Assembly: GCF_032854445.1 (NCBI RefSeq)
Contig: NC_088295.1
Coordinates: 87,813,836-87,877,835, forward strand
Reading direction: 5' to 3'
Length of the DNA: 64,000 nt
DNA from: Liolophura sinensis
Lineage: Eukaryota > Mollusca > Polyplacophora > Chitonida > Chitonidae
This document shows, piece after piece, positions 55,188 to 64,000 of the stretch. Position numbers and translations under genes: made by a program. The notes beneath the pieces are model-generated. The model ran no database searches. It saw only the letters and a program-made list of their open reading frames with translations, and had not been told where the DNA came from. Each line of letters starts with the position of its first letter. Position 1 is the stretch's first letter.

Positions 55188-57849
55188 ATTAGGTATAGTC
55201 TGACAGTACTCTCGGTTGTAGCTTTACACTACTTTTTGGTGTAGGGCCGTTAAGAAGTTGGGCCTTCGTCCAGGCTTTATCGCCATTACTTCCGAGTTAA
55301 CTTTCTTAATGATTGTTGGTAAAGAGGTTTTTTTTTGTTTTTTTTTTAAACTCTTGATAGGTTGAAGTTGTCACTAAAGTTGTTGTCCGTACAGTTATCA
55401 TCAGATGTATGAGTCTGAATGTTTTCTTGAACTTTGGGTGTGGATTACCACTATCAGAGTCATGTTTACAAACGCGCTATATTGTCAAACTTAGAATGAG
55501 ACGCACTCTCCTAGCAGAGGATCTCATGCCGCAGTAATGATTCTGAAAGGAGAATTCTCAAGGGATTGTGCTCTCCCTATCAGTTCACAGTTTTGAATTC
55601 ATTGCCTATGTCTGGAGAATATCTCAATCAATGAAGCAATGGCTGTCGTGCACATGGTGGTGACTTGTATTAGACGCTATGTTTTTTAGAACACGGTAGG
55701 TTACAGAAGACCAGACGCGAGACCATAGTCTATTTCTTTTAGCCAATCGCCTATATTCAGCTGTCTGTAAAATCAGTCATATCGGCTACAAAATTTGCTT
55801 TTAGTCAGTGACAAAACAACACAATATCTATAGATCGACATGTTGAAAGTTCATATTCTTTCGCCTCATTCATAAGGTTACACTGCATACGTTTAGACAT
55901 CTTCATTTAATCAAGTTAGCGATCATCTACCTTGATTTACTGAGCCACATCTACAAAGCCCTGAGCTTACCTTAAATATGGATGATTCGTGGTCTTATCA
56001 GATTCCACCTTAGTTATTGACACCGACAGGAGTTCAAAACAACATTGGATGTGGCTGTAATAAGAAGTATGCGGTGTATGAAATAAATTTATTTCACACT
56101 AGGAAGTGTTAGGGCAAAACATATCTCCCTGCACATCGACGTGTTTAGTGTTAAAGGGGGGATGATCATTTTGAGGCAAAAATGGGCTTGATAAAAATTA
56201 GCAGTGAAACAACAACATAGGTTACATTGACTGATTGTTCGGCCTCTTTCGCTATCATCGGTAGGCCTACTGGTTAATAGCACAGAGACTTTTCGCTTCC
56301 TGTTCGTTTCAATAAAACACACCGATCACCGTTCTTAGCCCTGCTTATTGCTGCTGTAGTAAGTATGGGAATACCAAGGGAAAAATCGGATCAAAACAAG
56401 GAAATTACGCTTGTAAGGGACGATCAATGGTTGGCTGAAAATGCCCCAGCGGGCCGCAACGCAGCTGGCTGTGGAAAGAGTAGGTTTCTGGTGACTTTTA
56501 CATGTACAGTAAAGCAAGGTGATTATGAAGCCTATAGCATAGTATCAACCTTGCTTGTAGGGAGATGAGTTCAGACGGCAAGAACCCATTGCCTCGGGTG
56601 ACGTCATATTAATTCAAAATCAAGCGAAATGCTGGGGAGTGGGCGGAGTATTTTGAGGGAAACTGACACCAGTTACCTATCGACTTCACTTTAAGCCCTA
56701 TTTCTGACACTTACATATTTAAAGTTGTTTACAATTTTTAGTATAATATAACAGTAATAAATGAATTATATTTTATATTTTGTAGTGTATGATCCAACGA
56801 CAGAATGGTTTTAGAGCTGCATGTCAGGAAGTTCTGCTATCAAACCATTGTAGTCTTTTCACTGAGAGAGTAGTGAAGGCTGAGTCACAGGATGCAGTTT
56901 GTCCTAACCGCATGTTAGTGTAGCTGTTGCGAAACAAATAACTCTCCACGCCCATTGTCCAGCATGCCACTTGTTTCTGGATAAATTTGACGCCACCTGA
57001 GGCAATGTGTTCTTGGTGTCGAAACAAGGCTTAAGAAGTTTAACATTATAAATTAACAAAAAGCGTTCTAACTTCATTTTTTGGCAAGAACGTGGATCTG
57101 CAACATCTGGGTGTGTGTGAAGCTTGGGCTGTTATGTGTCTCTGACTAGAGGTATATTTGGTAGCAGCTATGACTGATATTACAGGCATCTGAATAGAGG
57201 CGACTGGATAAAAGAAACCGACCACAGAAGGCGAAAACATGCTTGGGTGTAACAAGGCAACATTATAATGCCATGGTGGCCAACACTATCTCTTGACTGT
57301 GTGCTACAAAGGGAGACTACCGTGATACTACAGGGCTGTAGTGTTGAAAGCTACGTTACACCCTAATCAACATAGGAAGTAAACAAACAAAACCTCATAC
57401 AGAAAGACGTTTGACCATTAGAGAAGTTATTGTGGTAAATAGGGATGGTAAGAAAGAAAGGAGAAGAGGGCTACAAACAGGCAGTCACTGATTCTTTACT
57501 ATTTAATGCATGTGATTAGTATTAATCACCTACTTAGATGTCAAATTTCAGCGGTGAATGATTAACTAAGCCAATCGCTCACACAACTGTGGTGTGTTGT
57601 GATACACATACGTTGTACAAGCAAACACAGAAGACGAGATTTTGTTCCAAAAACATGCAAAAAGAAACAATCCGATCCCACAGAAATGGATGATGGAAAC
57701 CTATATATATTACCGGAATACCTGGCTTTGCGCGATCGTGTAACGATCACATTTACAGGCGTTGTTAACGGATCGGCCAAACCTCTTTTTTGTTTTTTTT
57801 TGGTTTTATGTTCTTGGTAAATCGTTCATGTTAAATTCAGGAGTCATGA
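55188..57849. other. Spacer, with a dispersed-repeat scrap at ~56430-56545
   Basis: AGAGTAGGTTTCTGGTGACT, ATGTACAGTAAAGCAAGG and GATTATGAAGCC resemble 37000-37065, showing a repeat family with no recognised identity. Open frames here are short and unrecognised. Confidence 0.45.
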
Positions 57850-58679
57850 CAACAAAGGCGTTTTCAAAGCTTTATTCACCAACGGAAAGACAATATTCGA
57901 ATAAAATATTAATTCATTGCACAACACAAACTTAACACACATAAATTTAACAAACACCTAGAGATAAAAGGACGACAGATAATGAGCAAACACTGTAGAC
58001 AATTATAAAGGTGCTTCTTGTACAACATTTCTAAACAAAGACCGCCCATTCAGCGCATTTATTTATACACTTACCACCATATACGTTACTGTTAGTGCAG
58101 ATTTGGATTTTATTGAGTTTTTAAATTTCATCTACGTGTATATTAGAATATAAACACAAAAATCAAGACCGTTTCTCACAGTCAGGTAAGAGTACATGTC
58201 CATTATTGAATAAGACTTGTTTACTTAATTACTTATCCCATATTCCTTGGTTGAAGTATCGACTTCGATTTATCAGTTTGTGATTTCTTTGCTTATGACT
58301 AACCATGTCTGTAAAGTATTAAAACGTCCGTGCACAGTTTATTTATAAAGCATAGTATCATTATTTTATCATTTTCAATTTCCATGTTAGTACGTATTTT
58401 GAATTAATTATTCTACTATGCAAATACCATCCTTCACTATTGAAAGAATGAATGAATGAATGATTATGGCTTAACGTCACCTTCACTATTGAAAGGATAT
58501 AACTAATGTCAGAATCATTTGAAAATCAGACAATACGAGTTCTGTCCAGTTCATTAAAAAGCTGTAAATATCATAAATATTTCAGTTTACATACACGTCC
58601 TTGTGACAACACGAAAATACTACATCAGAGTGAAAAACAAGAGAAAATCACCGAGTATTTCCCACATAAACAATGGACG

Positions 58680-59200
58680 TTGATCCCAAATTACCAATTT
58701 CCAAACTGAATTGGTGAGTTTCCAGTTGTCAAGTGATGTTTATTTCTTCCCTCGTGTAGACACCTCACCACTCGTGGTTTTCTAGCTGTTATATTTTGCT
58801 ATCTTCTTCCCTCGTGTAGCCACCACATCTTGATGGGTTTCCTTTTGTTATAGGTGTTTTCTACTTCCTTCGTGTAACAACCAGACCACCGATGAGTCTC
58901 AGCTGTTATGTGTGGTTTACTTTTGCCTTCTTGTAGCCACTACACCGTTCGTGAGTTTCCAGTTGATGTATGTTGTTTTCTTTTTCCTTCATGAAGGCAC
59001 CATATGTTTAATTGTTATGAGTGATTTTCTTCTTCCTTTGTGTAGCCACCACATCGTTAATAAATGAGTTTTCAGTTGCTATATGTTGTTTTATCTTCCT
59101 GTGTGTAGACATTACACCGTTGATGGGTTTCCAGATGTTATATGTTGTTTTCCTCGTCTTTTTTGTATCCACCATTGTCCACACCATTGGTGGGTTTCCA
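58680..59200 (-). repeat. ~60-67-bp tandem repeat starting inside the GPCR B coding end
   Basis: Read on the minus strand, the array continues from the GPCR B stop in the same way as at 47489-48185. Units have TGGAAACCCATCAACGGTGT, GTGGCTACACRARGGAAGAA and GAAAACAACATATARC. About seven units are seen. Both arms have it, so it existed before the inverted duplication. Confidence 0.8.
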
Positions 59201-60298
59201 GTTTGAGGAAACCGAGGACACGGCAGTGACACCCGAAGTCTTGCCACGAAGCGCCTCCTCAGTGCTCCGGCACGTGATCAGCGCTATGAACACACGACGG
59301 AAGCGTCGGCCGCTCACCACGTATAAAAAGAAGTTGATGGCATGGTTAAAATTGGACAAAAAGTATATAAACGAATTCACAAAGACGTAAGAGGCGTACT
59401 GGTACGCATCGGACTGAACATCCCAGTATCGCTGGTATATAAAGAAGACGGCATTTGGCGTAAGTAAGACGAAACATGTGACAGATGCTACGATCAACAT
59501 AACAGTGACACTTTGTTGCTGGCGCTTCGACTCCGCTGTTTGATTCGTGCTGTTTGTCATACGCTGTTTCTTACGCCCCGAAATTCGCAGTCCAACGATA
59601 ATCATGACGTTACAGAAGAGTAGAGTAGGCCAGGGCAGGAATAGGTAAATAGCGGAGTCCACCCAGGACCATTTGACAAAAAAGAACTTGAAACCTTCGT
59701 GTATGCCACAAACCCACCAACCGGTGGGTTCTTGGCGTTCGGAAGTCGATACGGCATAGGGTATATTAAACAATGCCAGGCCGAGTAGGATGCAGATGAC
59801 TGTGATCTTCGCCCGTCTTACCGTGCAGAGGTTCGCCACTTTCAACGGAAACCAGACTGCGATGAATCGCTCCACGGTTAGGGCCACCATGAGCCATATT
59901 GAGTATTGCACCAAGATGGAGCCTATATAGAAGTAGAACTTACAACCAATTTCCGACACCCTGTATTGTAAATTCAGAATCAGAATGGTGAACAGCTGTT
60001 TGTAGAAAACTACGCTGAAGTCAACTGCGGCCAGGAAAATGAGTAAAAAGATGGAGGATGTCATCGGCTTCATTTTCATTAAGGTGACAATGCTGGCAAG
60101 ATTGCTGGGTAAGCCGATGGCGCAGCAGATGAGGGTCTGGGAAGCCCTCAGGTTGGTACCTGCAACGTAGATTCCGTACTGACTGAGCAAGTACTGAGAA
60201 AACTTGGGACCACTGACGTTGCCAACTGGAGCTTTCGTGAAATCGCTCATCTCTTCCGACATATTGGCCCACCAAGATTTCGTGGAGTTATCCATCAT
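59138..60298 (-). CDS. Class A (rhodopsin-like) GPCR, mirror paralogue (GPCR B)
   Basis: A 386-residue intronless frame with the same seven-helix layout, TM3-ECL2 cysteine pair, VERF, CFVLLTP and NFFLY motifs as GPCR A. It starts MMDNST; the first Met aligns with ATA in GPCR A, so the second Met is the likelier ancestral start. By eye about 50 of the first 250 residues differ from GPCR A but only about five of the last 135. Changes cluster in the N-terminus, TM1, TM2, ECL1 and ECL2, which suggests altered ligand recognition or conversion of the 3' half. Four N-terminal sequons (NST, NMS, DFT altered, NVS) are partly kept; the third is lost because Asn became Asp. A TTTCAG acceptor-like site lies just upstream, as in GPCR A. 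Confidence 0.93.
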   Translation of the reverse strand: MMDNSTKSWWANMSEEMSDFTKAPVGNVSGPKFSQYLLSQYGIYVAGTNLRASQTLICCAIGLPSNLASIVTLMKMKPMTSSIFLLIFLAAVDFSVVFYKQLFTILILNLQYRVSEIGCKFYFYIGSILVQYSIWLMVALTVERFIAVWFPLKVANLCTVRRAKITVICILLGLALFNIPYAVSTSERQEPTGWWVCGIHEGFKFFFVKWSWVDSAIYLFLPWPTLLFCNVMIIVGLRISGRKKQRMTNSTNQTAESKRQQQSVTVMLIVASVTCFVLLTPNAVFFIYQRYWDVQSDAYQYASYVFVNSFIYFLSNFNHAINFFLYVVSGRRFRRVFIALITCRSTEEALRGKTSGVTAVSSVSSNWKPTNGVDNGGYKKDEENNI

Positions 60299-60425
60299 TA
60301 TGATTATGGGATCGACTTTGTGTTAACCCTGAAACCTGAAAAAAAAAACAACAAAACAAATAGCATTACTGTATAAGTACAAATTCACAAACATATTACT
60401 CTGTATTATGCTAAAAAAAAAAAAA

Positions 60426-60795
60426 ACATCAGAGAGAGCGGGGAGTGGTCTGGTGATTAAAGGCGTTTGTCATTTAATCTCTAGGGCACACGAGGTGAGG
60501 GTTCAAAGCCGTTCGTGAGCAGGGAATTGGTAGATTCTAGGCTTTAAGTGCTCGTCTGTAGCCTTTTTATTTGGACTTTCTGATGAAGCTCGTGTGGTTG
60601 TTTCCGTAATCTAACGACCATTCGTTTTCCGCTAAAACGGCATATCTGTATCTCTGCGGGGATTTTTGTCAGAAATTTTAAAGAATTTCAACGCTAAGTT
60701 ATTTACACTCCAGTTTCCTCCACCCATAAAATTGAGCGCCATCAGATAAGCGAAAAGCATGACGTTAAGCATTAACAAATTAAATACAATAAATG
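60426..60795 (+). mobile_element. tRNA-derived SINE family C (right arm), just upstream of GPCR B
   Basis: It starts GAGCGGGGAGTGGTCTGGTG, continues GAGGGTTCAAAGCCG (box B) and CTCCAGTTTCCTCCACCCAT, and ends GACGTTAAGCATTAACAAAT. It is the mirror of 45866-46300 relative to its GPCR. Confidence 0.68.
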
Positions 60796-60799
60796 AATT

Positions 60800-61509
60800 G
60801 AAAACGATGGGTTGCGGTTTATGTAACAATGTGTTACGCGACCCTAATCAGTAATAAAGCGGTGTGGATGGATCCTGGCTTTGACACGATTTAAAGTAAA
60901 CATCATTTATGCAATTAATGTAATATCAAAATAATACCTGAATCTTGCCGGTTTAGTGAAGAAGGGGTTTCTTCATTTCATAGAAGTATTAGGCTTTGGA
61001 TCTGTTTGTACAAATCGGATCAGAAGCTGTTCGCTAGAGCGACTGAATCTGCCAGGTCAAGATAACAGTAGAAAACATGTGGCCAAGTCTGACACACAGG
61101 TGACTATCTCATGTTTCAGCATTAGTACCCAATGTAGTGAACTTGAAATTCATGGCATAAACACAACTATGTACTGTTGATTTTTCTCTTAACAATGTTT
61201 TCGTTATCCCTGTTGTAAGAACTTCTCATATGTTACACAGCCAGTTTCTATTCACTTCGGAAACAGCCTTTTACAGAGGAACTTCATTACATGTTGTTAC
61301 AACGTGGGCTCAGTGATTCAAACTGGCATCAAAAGGATTTGTAAGCTTACGACTTTGTTTCGGGGCAGTAAGGAAGATTCATTTATATCTGTAGGCTATG
61401 TAAGGTCACTTAATGCCGGATAACGTCGCAGTAGTATACGTCATTTCCCACACGCCCAACATCGCCCGCTGGACATAATGTTAATACCAATTCTAAAACT
61501 TTATTCGAA
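60800..61509. other. Unique part of the right inverted arm, no gene seen
   Basis: Mirrors 45155-45860 of the left arm (for example GTTTCTTCATTTCATAGAAG TATTAGGC here). The short frame at 60956-61180 is conserved between the arms only through the duplication. Confidence 0.5.
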
Positions 61510-61810
61510 TGAAAGAATGAATCGATGAATTAATGAATGCCTGGGGTTTAACGTCGCACTTAACAATTTTTCAGTTGTATGGGGACGAGAAATCCCTGGG
61601 TTGGGTATACATGTACTGTGCCGTCTTCTTGTGGCAGGGCGAGTCCACGCCGTCAAATTTTTGCCACCACTGATGCATCATGCCAAAGACACCCCAGCCA
61701 GTCTCTTTATACTGACATCGGGCCAACCAGTCCTGTTTCCCTGCTCTAACCTCTCAGTGCTGGTCGCCAAGCAAGGCAGCAACAGGTACCATTTTTAAAG
61801 TCTTTAGTAG
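61510..61810 (-). mobile_element. SINE family A (right arm)
   Basis: On the minus strand it carries AAATGGTACCTGTTGCTGCC, CACTGAGAGGTTAGAGCAGG, CTCGCCCTGCCACAAGAAGA and ACGTTAAACCCCAGGCATTC. It is longer at the 5' side than its left-arm partner. Confidence 0.75.
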
Positions 61811-62129
61811 GACCCGTCATCGTTTTGATCTAACTGTATTCGGTTGTACGTTTAGAGTCAAGTGTAATTCCTAATAAAACTTAGATGAGCTGGTTCCTGA
61901 AAAATACCACATGTTGTTCCTAACAGATACATGCACTGTTTATATTTATGAGCCTAATATTTGTAATTCATGCCGTGTTTCAAAATGCGATATTGACCAC
62001 TATTGAAGGGATTATGCTCTATGTCATCTATGACAGTATAATCAGTGTTTAGTTAAAGAACCACAGTGTTATTTGCAAGTCATATACATGAGTGGTAAAA
62101 CATATTTTGAGTGACATATTTTATAACAC

Positions 62130-62490
62130 GTTTAAGAGATGCGGCTCAGTGGTAAAAGACATGAGTTTCCAATCGCTGCCGCACGACATGGGGTCAGATT
62201 CGGTCTTTCACAGCATATCTCTAGATTCTGGCTACTGTTCGCGAGAGCTATGCATGGGGATAAATAGCAGCCGACGCCGCTCAAGGGACCATTTGCTTGG
62301 TCCTACGTTCGTTAAAGGCTTTTTTTTTATCTTTCACGCATATGGTGGTTATGTTTTTACATCAGTAGTGAAAACGATTGTCAGTAACTTTGTTTATTCC
62401 AGGTATTCCGATATGCTCCATCCCTAAAGCTGACCACCTTGCCATGAGTGAACAGTTCTAGAGTATGGCGTTCAAAAAATAAAAAAAAAA
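62130..62490 (+). mobile_element. tRNA-derived SINE family D (right arm)
   Basis: The head AGATGCGGCTCAGTGGTAAA A (box A) and GGGGTCAGATTCGGTC (box B region) is well kept. The body matches 44545-44905 and ends AGAGTATGGCGTTC followed by an A-rich tail. Confidence 0.72.
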
Positions 62491-64000
62491 CAGAAAAAAG
62501 ATAAATAAATAATAGCCTTCTACGCCCGCATGCATACAGTACAATTATGATACACCCACTCTAACCACTCTAACCAGCACCAGGAAATTAGCAGGCTTCA
62601 AAATATCATCCAGTCATGTATCCGTCAGGAAACAAAAGCCATAAAAAGGTTTTGTTATTGACATTGTCATAGCTTAAATGGAAGCAAGTGTGGAAAGTTG
62701 AACATGTTAAAGAAGGTATTTAAATCAATGATAGTTAGAACAGACCGCCTAATTTCACTTGTCGGCTTTTTGTTTTCCCCTGAGGAATTTATTTACAATA
62801 GGCTATCATTCTTATTTTCTGAACGGTAATGTTTTGTTTCTGGGAAAGGTGCTTTGGGTAGTTCTCCGAGAATCCCTTGGTAGTTTTAGTTTACACATGG
62901 TAATTTTAAGACGACTTAAACCGTGTTTAAGGTTTATAGCTAGGTTTTGCTAGTCAAAACCGTATTCATGGCTCATTGCTATGTTAGTGACGGATTCCGT
63001 CCTGCTGTTGGTTCACGATGTGTTACACTGCTGTTAACGTGAGGAAAATTTCTGAAAATCGAATCTGCTATACAAACCAGAAATCAACAAAAAGTGTAGC
63101 CATCACACTCGAGTTTTTCCCCAGAATGCCCCTATCTAAATAGGAAGTCATGGGTTAGGGTTATTAGACGGTCTTAAAACAGCTAGGAATTATGCTTTGC
63201 ACTGGGAACGATTACTAAAGGAACTGATTTCTTCTCCAACGTTTGTTATTATGGCGTCAAAAGCCATCTTGTGATTAAACATAACTGAAATAACTTTGAC
63301 TGGCTTATCGGTTTTAACAGAGTGAAAATATGATAGTTACGTCACCGTAACTTCGTCTGTGGTAACGTCCCTGAAATACCTTGGCCTCATACATTAGTTT
63401 GTCCATGACATAAATAAAGTGTGACGTCATTGTACCATAAATAAGCCGATTCTGGCCGACTCTGTCATGATCCTCATAACATTAGCGTCACCTAACGACT
63501 AACTAAAGCGTCTCGTCACCAAAACGTGAATGGTAAATTCCATTCATTAAAAGATTTCTGACCTGGGGAACATTTTCGAGCAATGATATCTTCATTCTCT
63601 CCAACTACCTAAACAGCACGTACATTCAAGATTTAAAACACGGTTTGTAAAAAAATGAATTTCTTAACACTACCGAACACTACAAAATCAACAACTTTAC
63701 AACAGGCAAATTAACTGTGCAATAAACTGTGCACCTCAAGAAGCAAAACTGATTATAGTAGCGAGTGACAGCTGCCGACACACACGTAAGGCTACTTTTT
63801 CTTTCAGTTCTGTTTTATTCTTCTGTTCCTGTTATACAGTTAACATGCGACCTAAACGGCTCCAAACATGCACTGAAGCAATGTATAGGTCATAAAATGG
63901 AATAATGGTACCCTACTCCATACGCACTGAAATATCATTTTTACACATAGATTGTGAAGTTTATTTTTTACACACGAAGACAAACGTTAACAAAGACGAA
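62491..64000. other. Right flank, nothing recognised
   Basis: AT-rich DNA without a recognisable domain, SINE or tandem array. The short frame at 62759-62953 has no motif. Confidence 0.45.

Larger units (their letters stand above)
57850..62490. repeat. Inverted duplication, right arm (with GPCR B)
   Basis: This is the reverse-complement partner of 44545-49315. It starts with CGTTTTCAAAGCTTTATTCA CC, passes the repeat array and GPCR B on the minus strand, then SINE C, SINE A and SINE D in mirrored order. About 320 bases between SINE A and SINE D (61810-62130) have no counterpart in the left arm. Confidence 0.85.

Overview
The window looks like nuclear DNA of a lophotrochozoan, most likely a gastropod mollusc. 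I infer this from short exons separated by long AT-rich introns with GT/AG borders, a class A peptide-type GPCR in a mollusc-like style, a receptor tail carrying YNHL motifs, and several families of tRNA-derived SINEs. One SINE family ends in a (CACT/CACTCA)n-like tail after GACGTTAA, another in (AAAT)n after CACCAATCAAATAAAT. Both tails resemble repeats I associate with molluscs, perhaps abalone-like vetigastropods. The genus is a guess.

Region 1 (1-22.9 kb, + strand) is the 3' part of one multi-exon gene for a single-pass transmembrane receptor. It has EGF-like modules, each on its own symmetrical phase 1-1 exon (119-250, 8355-8486, 16064-16183, 16974-17093, 18493-18612), and a damaged or odd module at 14996-15111. 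A short Pro/Ser/Thr stalk exon (19141-19182), a transmembrane exon (21411-21486) and a terminal cytoplasmic exon (22081-22639) follow. The tail is rich in tyrosine motifs, including YDTL-x12-YNHL, which fits the ITAM spacing. The 5' end of the gene lies before the window. The first two EGF exons sit in a recent segmental tandem duplication (1 to about 6005 and 8238 to about 14685). Inside each copy are a minisatellite that looks derived from the 3' half of an EGF exon plus its splice donor, a decayed EGF exon, and a SINE. Copy 2 has an extra ~580 bp element inserted at TTAA, and copy 1 preserves the empty site. Between the copies lies a fossil tyrosine-recombinase (Crypton-like) fragment.

Region 2 (about 23-44.5 kb) has no gene I can support. 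It is dominated by tandem repeat arrays with units of ~60, 40, 24, 100, 57 and 55 bp, several with higher-order structure, and by SINEs. A TATA-like box followed by a possible leader exon with a strong splice donor (39069-39157) is a speculative promoter.

Region 3 (44.5-62.5 kb) is a large imperfect inverted duplication. Arms of roughly 4.7 kb (about 44545-49315 and 57850-62490) each carry an intronless class A GPCR (46397-47554 + and 59138-60298 -), the same flanking SINEs and the same ~60-67 bp tandem repeat after the stop codon. The ~8.5 kb spacer holds further 49, 26 and 34 bp arrays. The two receptors differ strongly in the N-terminal two thirds and hardly at all from TM6 to the C-terminus. 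The last ~1.5 kb has nothing I recognise.

All identities, boundaries and repeat counts were judged by eye. No database search or alignment was run.
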